From: Zarea fungicola
Taxonomy: Eukaryota; Ascomycota; Sordariomycetes; Hypocreales; Cordycipitaceae
Reading direction: 5' to 3'
DNA: 64,000 bases
NCBI GenBank assembly: GCA_900169235.1
Contig: FWCC01000066.1
Location: 124,001 to 188,000, forward strand
In this document: positions 11,132-23,300 of the stretch, in pieces
How positions within the stretch are numbered: the stretch's first letter is position 1
How the letters are laid out: the number at the start of each line of letters is the position of its first letter
The notes under the pieces: model-generated
What the model was told of the DNA's origin: nothing
Seen by the model: only the letters and a program-made list of their open reading frames with translations
The model's database searches: none
Program-made: the position numbers and the translations under genes

Positions 11132-12395
11132 TCAATAACCTTCCTTCAGGTTCACAGTGTTGGAAAGCTCTTGTCCCCTGCTCAGCTTGATTAAATTATC
11201 TTTGAGCACCTCAAACACACCGCGCGCATATGCGCCCGAGTCGCCGCTGACATGGGGTGTGATGATGACGTTCTTCGTATGCCATAGTCGATGACCATCA
11301 GGAAGTGGTTCTGGGTCCGTCACATCCAAAGCTGCGCCAGATATTAAATCTCCTTCCAACGCCTCAATCAGAGAATCCGTATCCATAACCTCGCCTCTTG
11401 ACACATTGGATACAAACGTCCTTTGTTCCGCCAACAAGCTGAACTCTGTCCGGCCAATGATTTTTCGTGTTTTGGGTGTCAGGGGTACTGTGAGGACTAG
11501 AACATCCAATCCCGACCGCAGAAAGGCGTGCAGCTCCTCTTCTGTACTAGCTGCGAACCACTTACTCGGCAATGAACCGTCCGGGTCGCCACAGCCGGGC
11601 GGCGTGTAGCCGTCGTGTCTGCGTGAATCCGCAGTCTCACGTTTCCGTAGTGTACAGGCAGATATATGCATTCCAATCGCCTTGAAAACTCGCGCTACTT
11701 GGCGACCAACAGCACCATACCCAAGTATTCCACTGTGTACGGGTCAATACGAGCATGAGCACATTGAGCCGAAGACTTACACTCGCTGCCCAACAGAGTC
11801 TGGAATAGGCACGCCAAGCTTATTCCAAGTGGCTTTCTTCTGAAATTCAGCATATTGGAGAACTATCATAGAATTGGTTATAACACTGCTGGAAACAACG
11901 CAGCTGCTCGTCACATACTTCGATGCCGAGATGCTAGAAAGGTTGCCAGAACCCACTCGGCTATTGACGGACTTTTTCATTTTTAGCAGCAGAATTTATC
12001 AAGCAAAAATTGTGAACTAACCCATGTATTCCACTGGCTGTACAGAGCGCTGCCTCTGTATTTGTTACACTTGGGTGATTCAGCATGTGGTTAGCTCCAG
12101 CAGTCTGGAGCTGAATGTAGCGCAGTTTCGGCAGCAGCTCTGGGTCAGGCAGAGTCTTTCCTGTGACTATAATCGTGGCCTCTTTCCATTCATCCTCAGA
12201 GATTTCTTTGAGGAATTCGTCTCCAGGTCGCGATCCATCCTGATTGCTGACAATTTCAAGGTCCGGAAATAGATCCTTCAGCTGGGCAATCCAAGCGGGT
12301 TGAAATACAGCGCCCAACACCAGCAGAGGTGGGCCAGTTACTCCAAATAGGTTGATGAGCTTATGGCCTTTCAGTGTCGGGTTTGCCTTTGGCAT
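11132..12395 (-). CDS. D-isomer-specific 2-hydroxyacid dehydrogenase, 369 aa
   Basis: Four exons join in frame: 12395-12022, 11971-11919, 11862-11781 and 11732-11132, totalling 370 codons. The enzyme family reversibly reduces 2-oxoacids to D-2-hydroxyacids with NAD(P)H. The Rossmann motif GILGYGAVGR (171-180) and the catalytic set Arg282 (SNVSRGE), Glu311 (DPEPLP) and His330 (ITPHVSGD) are all present. The PSIAEWVLA segment before the cofactor domain is also typical. The third exon includes an insert-like QKKATW region known from fungal members. The 3' end lies 45 bp from the end of the MFS gene (convergent). An oxidised or deaminated amino acid is a logical substrate given the cyclodeaminase-family neighbour, but this is inference. 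Confidence 0.88.
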
Positions 12396-13977
12396 TTTGA
12401 TGCTCTCCCTGGTCTAACATGACCGGTATAAATTATGGCCAAGCCAAGTTGCAAGTGCGCTATTAGTTATATAACTTGTCATGGATTGCGATTGCGTGAT
12501 AGCGGGATTGCGTGCTAGTCTTGGTGGAGCGTTAACCAATGAATAAATCACAGTTCAGCACCAACGTTCCGCTTACCTGCCGACTGGCGCGTATAATTAA
12601 TATAATAAGGGACGGCGTTTATTCTGCGGAGTCGGAATAAAGTAGCCCGAATCCTACAAATCCGGTGGCGTTGTAACGTACCACCAAAACTGAAAGCATC
12701 ACGGTCGAGACAGCAGGCAGCGTTGTCGATGTGAGAGATCTTGACGAGAGTATAAATTTTCTGACATTCAAGACCGTATGCAATACTGTCCCAGTAACAG
12801 TATCTTTTTAGCCAATCAATGAACCTGCACGACATGAAGTTAGAAAAGCCAAACGGTAGGAATATTGTACAATGTAATGTTCCCAGATGGCTGATTGTTT
12901 AACCGATCTTTCTTTCTGTTTGGCCCTTCTTCTTTGAACTCACATGAGCTTTATTAATGAAATACGCTACAGCGTCCAAAACCGCCACTCCTCCAAAAAA
13001 CCGTCGGGTGAAAATTGGATACGTTTTTACAGCCTTTTTCAGCTTTCAGCGACACAATTAATGCGTTGCATTTCTCGACCATTGGTGAGTAGAACTGAAA
13101 CTAACAGCGCAGTTCTTGTACAAATTGACTCATTTCGTTCGGTAATATTATATATTAGAATTTTTAACGGTCTATGCGGCAGAAGTAAGGCACACAACCA
13201 GTATGGGAGGCTTCTCGTTTACAGACAAGTTTGAACACCAGCAGGGTTCTCAGCGGCACTTCTGCCACTAAGTCAGTAGCTACGCGGCTTGAGAAACGTG
13301 GCATTGTGTGAGGTGGGAGTTTACCGGCCCGCTAGTTGGTCAAGCTAGTTTTGTGGCTTATCTGCACTCCGACTACTCTACCGTTACATCAGCGTTTACC
13401 ATGAAGTAAGTTAAACGTTATTATAATGTTGCTGCAAACACTGGTATAGCCAAGTTAAATCATATTATTTCCATTCTAAATTACTTTCATTATTGCTTAC
13501 TGTGCGATGTTGGTGATTACGCACGTGATGCTACGTGTTCAATCTTGCCTGTTGGTTTCGACTCAAGCGGGTTTTGGCCGGACATTAGAGCGTCCAACGG
13601 ATTACAATCGCCTTGGGGTTTCCACTTATAGTGCTAGGTCTCATCTAATAAATAAGCTGCTTGTCAGGTCCACAGGTATTCGACGGCCTTGACAGCACTT
13701 GTTGCGTTCCACAAGTTACGCGGCCAACTTGGTCGTTCCAGTGTTGAGCGATAGGAGGGGTTCCATCGCCGGACTGTCGGACTTCCGGAAATGGGCAATG
13801 GTCTTGCTCGTGTCACTCTGGGGAATAAAAATAGCCGTGTTCGCCGTACATTTATGTTGGCCTCATCCCGGCCGTATGCCTACGCTGCTCCTGGTCGGCT
13901 CTCCCTCTTCTTTCGCATTTTTCTTTACCGGTATTCATTCCTCGTTCCTGAACCGGACCTAAGCGAATTGCTCAAAC
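12396..13977. other. Intergenic, no gene seen
   Basis: Several short frames on both strands show no recognisable motif or plausible exon partners. The last few hundred bases are GC-richer with a pyrimidine-rich stretch (about 13895-13935) and are probably the promoter and 5' leader of the sulfotransferase-like gene. Confidence 0.5.
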
Positions 13978-14984
13978 ATGGATGCCACCGACCACCCGAA
14001 TGTCTTTTTTTTCAGCGCGCCAAGGACATTATCAAACCTTCTCGTGAAACTCGTTGACGGCCAGCCGAACTGGAACTACGGCAGCTACTATTTCCATGAT
14101 GCGTACAAGTATCTCAAATTCACCCTGGGAAAAACGTCGCTAGACGAGGCTTCGCCAGAGCAGCAGAAAGAGTACAATGACCTTCTGCAATCGGGTTTTG
14201 CGGCGTTTCAAGTCGACCGAGATAATGCAAAGGCCAAGGTAGATATATTTCCGCTTCAGCAACACAAAATAAATCGTTCGTCTAACTCATGGGCCAGGGA
14301 GAGCCGTTCTTTGTCAAAAACCACGCATTTCAGCTGACATGGCCGACCCGGCTCTGGAATGGCGCAGTCGACGAAACAGTCAATTCATTCTGCGTTGCCG
14401 CTGGTGCTGGCGCAAAAACAAACCCAACGTTTTTGCCAGATGAGATTCTTACTTCAGTCATTCCACTGTTTATCATTAGACACCCTGCCCTCGTTGTCGA
14501 GTCATGGTACAGAACAGAGTCACGGGCATTGACTCTTGATCTCTCATCCAAGAGTTGGCAGACCCTAGTGGGCTACGACTTTTTGCGCGAGGTTTACGAC
14601 TGGCTGCACGAAAGGTGTCCAGAGCAGATGGGAGCATACAAAGGAAAGGGCCCCTTCCGTCCACTTGTTATCGAGGCGGATGATATTATCGAGGATGGCC
14701 GAGCCATTACAAAGCTTTGCACCCTTATTAATATGGACCCAAGCCTAGTCCCGTCAGAGTGGGAAGCCCAGGAGCTGCCGAAAAACGACTGGAGCAGAAG
14801 CTATGTTCAAGGACTTTTTAATTCTACCGCGATAGATAAGTCTAAAAGCGCAAAGGACCTGAAACTAGAGGAGAGGTACCAAAAATGGCGAGATGAGTTT
14901 GGGACCGAAGTTGCGGAGCATCTCATCAAATGCACGGAAATGGACCTCGCAAACTATTACTATCTTAAGGAGAGGAAATTGTAG
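13978..14984 (+). CDS. Sulfotransferase-like P-loop protein, 315 aa
   Basis: Two exons (13978-14238 and 14298-14984; 59-nt intron) give 316 codons. The N-terminus contains FFFSAPRTLSN (10-20), which corresponds to the 5'-phosphosulfate-binding loop of cytosolic-type sulfotransferases. IIRHPALVVESWYR (146-159) corresponds to the 3'-phosphate-binding strand and helix. These features fit a PAPS-using sulfotransferase or a close relative in the fungal P-loop group. The likely reaction is sulfation of a hydroxyl or amine, but the classic residues are only partly conserved, so another phosphate-binding role is possible. The product has no signal peptide and should be cytosolic. It lies between the dehydrogenase and a Zn2Cys6 regulator, so it may be a tailoring enzyme of the same set. 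Confidence 0.72.
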
Positions 14985-15829
14985 ACCATAGACAGAATGC
15001 CATTCATATACAATATTTTATGCACAATACTTTATGCATCTGAATGACATTGAGGATGAGTGAAGTCACAACCATATCGAGTGAGTGCAGGAGTGGCGAA
15101 TGAAGCAAAACGGTGCAGGCAACTTACATTATGTGTAACTGGAAAATGGAGTACACTGTTCATGGACAGGAGCTAACATAAGGTTGTAGTAAACCAGTGT
15201 GTCAGTCACTACACACTACACACAGTCAACCTTGCTCACGTCACAATGACTTGCATACAGGGCGGAGGAGAAAGTAGCGACGCTGAATAAATATAAACTA
15301 CTTGACTTATTTGACCTTTGATATATTTGTTGTTGGAAAGAATGACGCTATGCTGTTGAAATGCTAGTAACTCTTTTGCACCAGCCAGCTGGTGAGGCTA
15401 ACCACCACGGACTCTCACATGCCTAAAGTCTCTTGAAATCGACTAGACCGCTGGCTGTTCCAACCTTTGCTCCTGGCATTTTTTGGTGCACCAGACTACC
15501 GCCGCTTTGCAACCGTGTTAAAACCAAGACCCGTTGTATTTAATGGAGAGGAATGGCTCTCAAGGCCCAAAACAGGCACCCTTTGACCTCTAATGCCACC
15601 CGAACTTCGTCCGCCAATGTCCGCATGTCTGTAAATATTTTCAGCTGAATGTGTGACTGGGGTACACAAGTTAGTCAGCATCGCGACGCAGTTCTAAACC
15701 CAGGCACTGGCGGCAAAGGTGCCGCCTTCATAAATGCGCGCATGAGTGCTTCTGCATTGATCACCCGCACAGTTCAAGCGGTGGAGTCCTTGAACAGACG
15801 TGAGCAGGCTCGCGGTAGCTGGAACCACA
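14985..15829. other. Intergenic, no gene seen
   Basis: This 845-bp interval has no supported feature. It includes the 3' end of the sulfotransferase-like gene and the probable promoter of the downstream regulator. Confidence 0.5.
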
Positions 15830-17519
15830 ATGCAAGGGGGTCAGCGACATGGGGCCAAGGCTGGCAATAGAGTCAGAGCCTGGGCACCCAAGGTTCGCAC
15901 GGGATGCCAAACCTGTCGGTAAGCTACTACTTCGCTCTAGCGTCTATTGACCAGGTAATAAACGTGCACGAAATAGCGCCCGCCACATCAAGTGTGACGA
16001 ACAACAACCAACCTGTCGGCGTTGCCTTATTGCCGGCTACACCTGCTCTGGCGTTTTGGCGTCGCAGCCCAAGGGACTGCCCCGACAAGGACAATCGGCC
16101 CGGGATGCCGCTGCATCAACAGCCTTCGCACCGAGCGACGATCAACATCATCCGGCGCCAGCACGGTTTTCATCCGGATCACGAGCTCTGCCTCTGCACC
16201 GCCAACGCAGAGCGCTTATTCGGAAAAGCCAAGATGCCACTCCAGTTGTGGAAATTCGCCCTCCAGACTGGTATTATGCGGAAGCCGTAGGTTACTGTAG
16301 GTTTTACTGACTTGTCTGCTGCTGGTGCCGAGAGCATGGTGGTTAATGGTGTCATAGTTAATACGTGTCTCCTTGAGAAGATTTCGAGACTCGAGGCAAT
16401 CCCTATAAAGTACCATTGGCCTTTAGGGAAGAATGAGGCAAATTATGATGCATTTATTGCATTTATCCTCGCCTACCGCATTGCAACAATATCGCAAGAC
16501 CGCGGCAGTGGGCTGCAACCTAGCGAGGCTGACCATACCTTCCATTTATGGGAACGCCTATACACTTGCGTATCAAATCAGATTACTCGTATTAATCATG
16601 AAATCGCAACTATGGGCTCCAACGATGTCATGAAAAACAGAGTCTTGACCCGAATCCAGGGCATAAAGTGTGTTGAGCTAATGCTTCAATCTCCAATGTG
16701 GAGGCGCCACACCGAAGGATTCTTGTCCCTGCTTAGATTCTGTGGTGGTGCTAAATTCGCACAGGAACGACTGGCATTGATCAGGAATTCCAAGGGCATA
16801 ATAATGCAAGTACGTCTCTACATTGAGTTCGGACAAGGGCTAACCTATAAACCAGGGAATCTGTCCTGGCCAATTCCGTTGGTCCGCCGCATAACCAGAT
16901 TGTCGGCATATCTGACTTTACCACGGAGGAGCTTCTCTTCTTCTATGGCAGGATCCTCCACCCGAGCTTTCCTTGCCCCACTGAACTATTTGAAAGGATC
17001 ATTGAAACAAATAACCTGCGGGTCAAAATATATTCCAGCCCGTCATACGAGGACTTTGCGGTTGCTCTGGCCATATTGCAACACATCGATGCGTTTCAGC
17101 CAATGGAGTGGACGGAATCCTTCTACGACTTGCCTGATATACCAGAGGTCCCTCTTATGGCAAGCATATACCAACTTGCCGTTGGCTTGTTTAGTCTAAT
17201 GGCCCTGCAGCGGGCTGGATTGGGCGTCATGGATAAGGCTGAACGGTGTAGCACTCTTCTTGGACTCCTTAGGGCAGCATGGAAACTAGAGCACTGCAGG
17301 GATGCTCTTAACTGGCCATTAGCCGTTGTAGGATGTGCCCTCGCGGATGGTGGGACGCCTTCCGACAAGGCATTTGTATGCAAATGCCTTGAAGATGCCG
17401 CCAAGCATGTCTTTGCTGTGCATCCAATGGTCATTATCTCGAGGCTTAAGCGTTTTTGGGCATCAGGGATGGTAAACTGGGATAAGTGCTGGAGAGAACC
17501 CTTTCCAGTTGTAGGGTAA
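15830..17519 (+). CDS. Zn2Cys6 transcription factor with fungal regulatory domain, 498 aa
   Basis: My model has four exons: 15830-15918, 15977-16286, 16333-16809 and 16899-17519, totalling 499 codons. The first intron splits the zinc cluster. After joining, the cysteines C26, C29, C36, C43, C46 and C53 have the exact C-x2-C-x6-C-x6-C-x2-C-x6-C spacing, preceded by basic KVRTG. The long C-terminal part (ISDFTTEELLFFYGRILHPSFPCP, then DAFQPMEW) resembles the fungal-specific regulatory domain that follows many Zn2Cys6 clusters. It is a nuclear DNA-binding regulator. Its place at the edge of the enzyme run makes it a candidate local activator. The third intron boundary is the least certain: the chosen acceptor at 16898 keeps frame with the exon-3 donor at 16810. 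Confidence 0.8.
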
Positions 17520-18052
17520 TGGCAATATATATGACTCATGACTCAGAAGAATGTATGAAGAGTAACAGCTACAAATTTATTTCCCCCTCGAAATAAAACA
17601 CTAGCTCTTCACGATCTCGCCTAGTGTTCTGTTCAATCTTGCTTAAGTTTATGCAGAGAAATCAGTCACATTTACTGCAACAATGTAGAAGCCCCCTAAG
17701 TTGACACGCCAAAGGAAACATGGTGTTACAAGTAGATTGAGCCAAGTTACAAAACGGTACTTGTAAAAGAGCAGCTTTCTTGTATTCTATCTACCATCTA
17801 GGCTTAAAATCTACCATATTTTGGATCTCATGAAAAGAAGAACTCAAGGAGCGGCATATCATTGATTTCTCCGGGATGCTGCAACCCTTTTACAAACATA
17901 GCAGCAATGCTCAGACTCGCAGTCAACCCCACCCTGAAGCTTTTAGGTGTTCCAGTCAAGTTAATGCTCGCGCTTTGACTCTCAGCACCATGATGGCGAC
18001 TTGAAAGGGCTGATCTGAATACGGACATGTCTGCCAGACATGTTTATGGAGC
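17520..18052. other. Intergenic between convergent genes
   Basis: The 3' regions of the regulator and the hydrolase meet here. A minus-strand frame continuing at 17828-18028 looks like downstream non-coding sequence. No gene is supported. Confidence 0.5.
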
Positions 18053-18985
18053 TCATCGGAGAGGAGAAGGAACCGTACCCGCAGAGAAGGGAGCAGTTGG
18101 CAGTTTGCCGTCCAAAAACTCCCCAACGAGTTTGGCGTAGTATCCTGCGTACTGAAACATGTGGCCGTGACCACTGCTCGGAAACTGGACATAATTGGCG
18201 CGTGGGAGCTGTCTAGCCAGAACCCAAGAGTTTTGCGTCGGAACAATGAGATCATTATCGCCGTTTGTAACTAGTGCGTCCTTTTGAATCGTTTGGAGAA
18301 GAGAGTACGGGAGCGGATCGGCATCCCAGCCAAGGTACGCCTGCGTTAAATTCACAAGATCATTGCCAGTAGTAAATAGAGCAATCTCTGGCTCTCCATT
18401 CTTCCCCGCAATACCTGCTCGTGAGGTAGTGCTCCGGTTAAACCACGCAAGACCCTCGTCACCAGTAGTGAAGGGGGGATAGAAGGCCTCAATAGTGGGA
18501 AGACCGGGCACAGCTCGGAAGACAGTCGACTGAACCTCATTCATAGGGCGTTCAAGGTTGGGGCCAAGACTGGGACCAGTACCACTCAGCACCAGCTTTC
18601 GCACCACATCAGGGGCTTCTAGGGCAAGCTGCTGTGCAACATAGCCTCCCATGGAAAACCCCAGTACATCGACGTGAGATGTTCCCAGCGTGGGTAGTAG
18701 CTTGCCAAGGAATGCAACTAGATTGAGGGCAAAGCCCTTCATATTCGGCGCGATTGTACCATTGCTATGACCGAGACCTGCATAGTCATAGGTTATGAGT
18801 TGCCGACCTGACGTAGTCAGGTTGTTGATAACCTCCGGGTCCCAGGTGTCGATGGTGGAACGAACATGGTTGAGCATGAGCAAAGGAGGAGACGTGGCGT
18901 TCTTCCCGTTGCCAATTAGTCGATAGGCATAGTTTATCCCCTCGGCATCGAGGTAAAGAGTCTTTGCGGTCTGCTGTGTCGCCAT
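18053..18985 (-). CDS. Alpha/beta-hydrolase fold protein, 310 aa
   Basis: This single-exon enzyme has the alpha/beta-hydrolase fold. The nucleophile elbow GFSMGG puts Ser111 in place. The acid is Asp243 or Asp245 in NGDNDLIVP, and the base is His273 or His275 in SSGHGHMF. A YDYAGLGHS segment (66-74) matches the usual strand-4 and loop region. It likely hydrolyses an ester, lactone or similar bond. I chose MATQQTAKTL as the start because the upstream in-frame extension (to 19027) is short and unlike the family. There is no signal peptide, so it is probably cytosolic. It lies next to the enzyme cluster and may belong to it, but the long empty region upstream makes it the boundary gene. Confidence 0.85.
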   Translation of the reverse strand: MATQQTAKTLYLDAEGINYAYRLIGNGKNATSPPLLMLNHVRSTIDTWDPEVINNLTTSGRQLITYDYAGLGHSNGTIAPNMKGFALNLVAFLGKLLPTLGTSHVDVLGFSMGGYVAQQLALEAPDVVRKLVLSGTGPSLGPNLERPMNEVQSTVFRAVPGLPTIEAFYPPFTTGDEGLAWFNRSTTSRAGIAGKNGEPEIALFTTGNDLVNLTQAYLGWDADPLPYSLLQTIQKDALVTNGDNDLIVPTQNSWVLARQLPRANYVQFPSSGHGHMFQYAGYYAKLVGEFLDGKLPTAPFSAGTVPSPLR

Positions 18986-20164
18986 TTTGTCACGTATTGA
19001 TGGTTGGAGAGAGTGAGTAAGAGACAAGAGACGGAGGAAAACCGGGAAAGCAATGAGCTAGTGATTTAAAATCTGTTTTTACGGGAGAAATAATCTATTC
19101 TTATAAAGACCTGTGATGCTAATGATGTGATAAATATCTAACATACTTCCAATTAATAATAGTTATTCGGACTACTCCGGTGAGTAAGGGGCCTTCGTGT
19201 ATGCGAAACAATCCAGTCGTGGTAAATGTGCTTAGAAATCTCAGTCACCTCCGACGGAAGTGAAATCTTTAATAATTTGATGCCGTGAGCAAGTCAAGGG
19301 CCCAGCCGCCATGCAGCACACTATTACTAACCGTAGCAATGCAACATACTATTGCGTGCTGTGAAGTCTGAGGGGCTTACAAAATACGTAATCACTTTGC
19401 ATATGCTGGAATGCCGGGCCTGCCGAGCAGCAGTTGTCCAGGCAGTACGAGCAAGGTGGGTTAATGCCGTCATGCAGAGAAATCATATGCGGTCAATGGG
19501 ATCATAGGAGAGTATGATTTTCTTCAGGTTGCAACTGAGTGGCCTTTAATTCTCGTCTTCAGAGTTGCACCATCCTTCCGTGTTGCCTTTGCAATGATGA
19601 ACAAAGAGCCAAAAAAAAATACGCGGCACCCATGTCTCCCCGCTAGAGGTGGGCTTAATAGAGGTAGCAATCAAGATAACATAAAGTGGCAAGAATAAAG
19701 GCGAGATGTCAAAACAAAAACCGCACGCTTATTTCAAGATTAACTGGATAGTTGGCGACATGCTGGACACAATGAGAACGTAAACAGTAGCCAGCATTAA
19801 GAGCCAATTCAACCATGTTTTTCATAAGAACCCAACAAAAAAAAAATAAGATTTAGAAAATGGAAACCCATACTTTGCAAGCATTATGCCAGAGATGTTT
19901 TTAAACAGATGTAAAATGACATAAACATGACATGAAGATTTGGAGCTGGATATTGCATCGCTCTTACACATTCATTTATTTAACTAGTACATTCGGATAT
20001 TCAACGGTTGTAAGGGCAGATGTAAATGACTTTCGTTCTTGTACTTTACTCTATCCTTTATGTACCTCGCACTGCGACCTGAACCCCAACTGTACAAGAT
20101 AAGCTAAGAGACATTAGTTGATTCAATTAAGAGAGAGCGTGTAATTGTACCACTTTGTAGGCGT
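18986..20164. other. Gene-free region
   Basis: No frame of interest. The sequence has several A-rich runs and moderate AT content. It begins the long gene-poor stretch. Confidence 0.5.
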
Positions 20165-20341
20165 CCACCTGTCACGACTCATGTCGTGTCACGTGGTAGA
20201 AGGCGGCGGATAAAAGGCGAGATAGCGGCGTAATACGCACTGGAAGTGGTCAATAGAGTCATATTACACAGTCTACAGCTATCTTACAGCTATCTCTCCC
20301 ATCACCTTTTTCGTACTAGCCATAACGTTCCTGACACCACC
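20165..20341 (+). mobile_element. Solo LTR (167 bp) with 5-bp target-site duplication
   Basis: The LTR runs from 20170 to 20336. It starts TGTCACGACTC and ends CCTGACA, so the termini TGTCA/TGACA are inverted. It is flanked on both sides by CCACC (20165-20169 and 20337-20341), a perfect 5-bp target-site duplication. Near the start lies CACGAC-TCAT-GTCGTG, an internal palindrome, and a TATA-like GATAAAAGG sits at about 20209-20217, as expected of an LTR promoter. No internal retroelement coding sequence is present, so it is the product of LTR-LTR recombination. The termini suggest Ty3/gypsy type, but the superfamily is inference. Confidence 0.85.
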
Positions 20342-23300
20342 GCTCCCAGCACATTCCAAAACTTTCCACTTTTCATATATCTATAATAGTGACTAGCTAG
20401 TACATTGAATGTCTTGCAGAAACCGAGCTCCAGAACGTTGGATTGCCAATACTCCTGAATAGAACTGTTATGATGTACTGTTATACTTATCCTTTGTTAG
20501 TAGAATTTTAGCGCCGTCTCGGCGGCGACTTTGCCTCGGCTTGATATTATAATCCATGTTGGAAGAGCACATATGTAGGTCTGTCTATGAGTATGCGAAT
20601 TGCCATTCAATCCACAATCAGCATGCCATGCACGGGCCACAACTCAACTTGATCATTGCTTTAAGCGGCATGAGGACAAAGGGTTGGAGGTCTAGAGTAA
20701 GCTCGACCCCAGAATTTCTACGTAACACATCCGAACATGGAAGTGGCGTCGCCTAGACACAATGGGTGGGAGTAAAGCTCAATGCGTAGCAGAAAGAAGA
20801 ACTATAAGGGCAAAATAAATATAAAATTCTTTTCCATTATCCTTCTATAAAGGAAATCATTTAGCTAAGAATATCGACCTCTTTTTAGAGGCAAAATTCT
20901 TTATTTTACAAGGTCCTTTTTAGACAATTTATTTACAATTTTATTCTTATTCTTATTCCTTCTTATTGTTTATTCGGCAGTTGTGTGTGGCTGGTAGTGG
21001 CGCGGCTTATTCCGCGGTAAGATGCGTCCACGAGGCGGCAGGACGCCTATCTTCCTTGCTTCCTGACCGGGTGTGTCCATGATGACGCTAGCATTTACTC
21101 CTCCTTTATTTAGCTGCGGTCTCAAGTGGAACTTAGAGGCTGGGTTCGGTGTTTTTGGGTGGGTGGTTTTGGTGGATAGCAAATTCACCCTCACTCACCG
21201 TTTCATTGTTGGGCAACTAACCCAACAGCCGAGTAATATATTCTATCCTCGGCGTGCATCCACACCACACTGAGAAAACTCCTAAGAATGGCGTTCGTCA
21301 ATAGCCGTGACTACCAGTAGTTAGCTGTCAGTCCTTTGCTTGACTGTACCATACCATACTGGCTCAGCTGCTAGCTTTCCTATCACCTTTACTTAAAGGA
21401 GAGTTCCGCCAAAACGTAACATTTCAACGCCCTGCCTTTGGGAAAATGATTAGAGCTAACTTAATGCTGTCCTAATTTTGTGCAATTACTTTGCTCCAAC
21501 TCAATTTACCTCGGCAACGGGTATCATCAAGCTAAGGAAGCCGCAGCTAATTCTCCTTGTCGGCCAACCTCAGTCCTGAAGACCAGGATCATATTTAAGT
21601 AGCAGATAAACCTCACTTGACCTGAGCCTATTATTCAAAGCAAGCTTTATTTGAACCATCGGGTTTCGAATCCACTAAAATTGGATTTGGTTGGTTTCCA
21701 TTCTGTCAAGCTCTAGTCTCGTGTACCGTTCCTGTTTTCACTCTGAAGGAATACGTGCAAGGCAAGAAATTAGTGACTTCATCAGCAGGGAGAATGCAAG
21801 TAACATTCAAGGCATTGTTGCCCAGCATGTTATGGAATAGCACTCGCAGCTTGGTTTGCCAATTACTATGCCTTGAAGTTGAAAGATAAAGCTAGAGAAA
21901 GCTGTTGGCATAAGTTCCATCAAGAATCTGTAACTAGCAACTGATACAGTAGACCGTGAGGTATACGCCTTCATTCGGGAAACTATCCCGCTAGAGCAGA
22001 CTTCCAACCCATGCAATCTTGAACTATTGTTGATATGGGGATCCGCATCTAGGGCAAGGCTAAGTTAGGAACGGGCCCGCCTCCCATGACTCGTTTTAAG
22101 CATAGAGAATATTGACTATCGTTAGTGTACCTTCAATTCATGTGCATAATCGCATCGATTCCAGCTCGAATTCTGTGTCAGAATCGACCAAGCCTTCGAC
22201 AATTGTGAACTAAAACATTCCTATCAATGCAAAAGGGCTGAAAAAAACTTGAATGGCGCTATCCAAAGGTTCACGCCTGCAAATAAATCAACACCTTCGC
22301 ACAGCACTGCAGGTGTCTTGTGTCTGCTGAATTTTGCTCTCACCGAGATCCCCACAACTCCATGACGAACGGAGAGATTCTGGTTTCCATTTAATTACCG
22401 GTCAACTGCCGGTTACGGTTGACTAAGATTGTAGTTGACCGACGGTGCGAGGGAGTTTAAAGCCCATGTTATCTTCATCATACTTTCCTTGTAGCGGTGT
22501 CGCAAGCCATTCCTCCGTAAGATGACATGCAAGCGGGGAAGGCAAGGATCCCAGTAATCAACTATTGCTGCTATACATGGTGCAGCCATTGTACACTCTC
22601 CATTTGGTATCTTTATTCCGAGGTGCGTACCCGTGGGTATTTCATCCCCCAGCTTCCTTGTACCTTCTCAGCTCAGCAAGCCAGGAGTAGAAATAAGCTG
22701 TTCTGCTAAAAGTCCAACGTAGAAAGGCCAACAACTATATCGTGTAGACGCTAAGAAGAGCTGATATGTAGCAGCTCTGAGTTAGTCTGCGCGTATCTCG
22801 GCACACATCATCTATTTTATGCAATGCATCGAAGTCTTCTCGCAGTCATGTTCAAGAGAGCACTACTCCCCGCCACTGCAATCTCTGTGCGATCCGGTCC
22901 AAGCGCCAGATAAGCGGAAGGCGGAGTTGCAAACGCCCAGCTCGTACGATAGTCTTAAGTAAGTCCGTCTTATTCAGTTACACAAAGTGGAACCTAGAAC
23001 GCCAGTCAGCACTTGGAGAGTGGGCGAGGAGCGGAGAATATATCTCTAACCTATGTTCAGTGTCCGATTAGTATACTTAGTTGACATTCTATATTCCGAG
23101 GAGAGGAAGTGGCGTTGAAACTATCATACTTCTGGAAGCCTGTGTGATTTGGGATACTGGCCAATGAGAGACGTCAAACTGACCATGGAGTCCAACTGTG
23201 GGAATCATATAATTTAACAGAATACTTCAGTATTTACTCTATAAATACCAATAGTTTCTTTGAGTGAGAAGATGATTATCTCTTTTGAACTTTAACAGTA

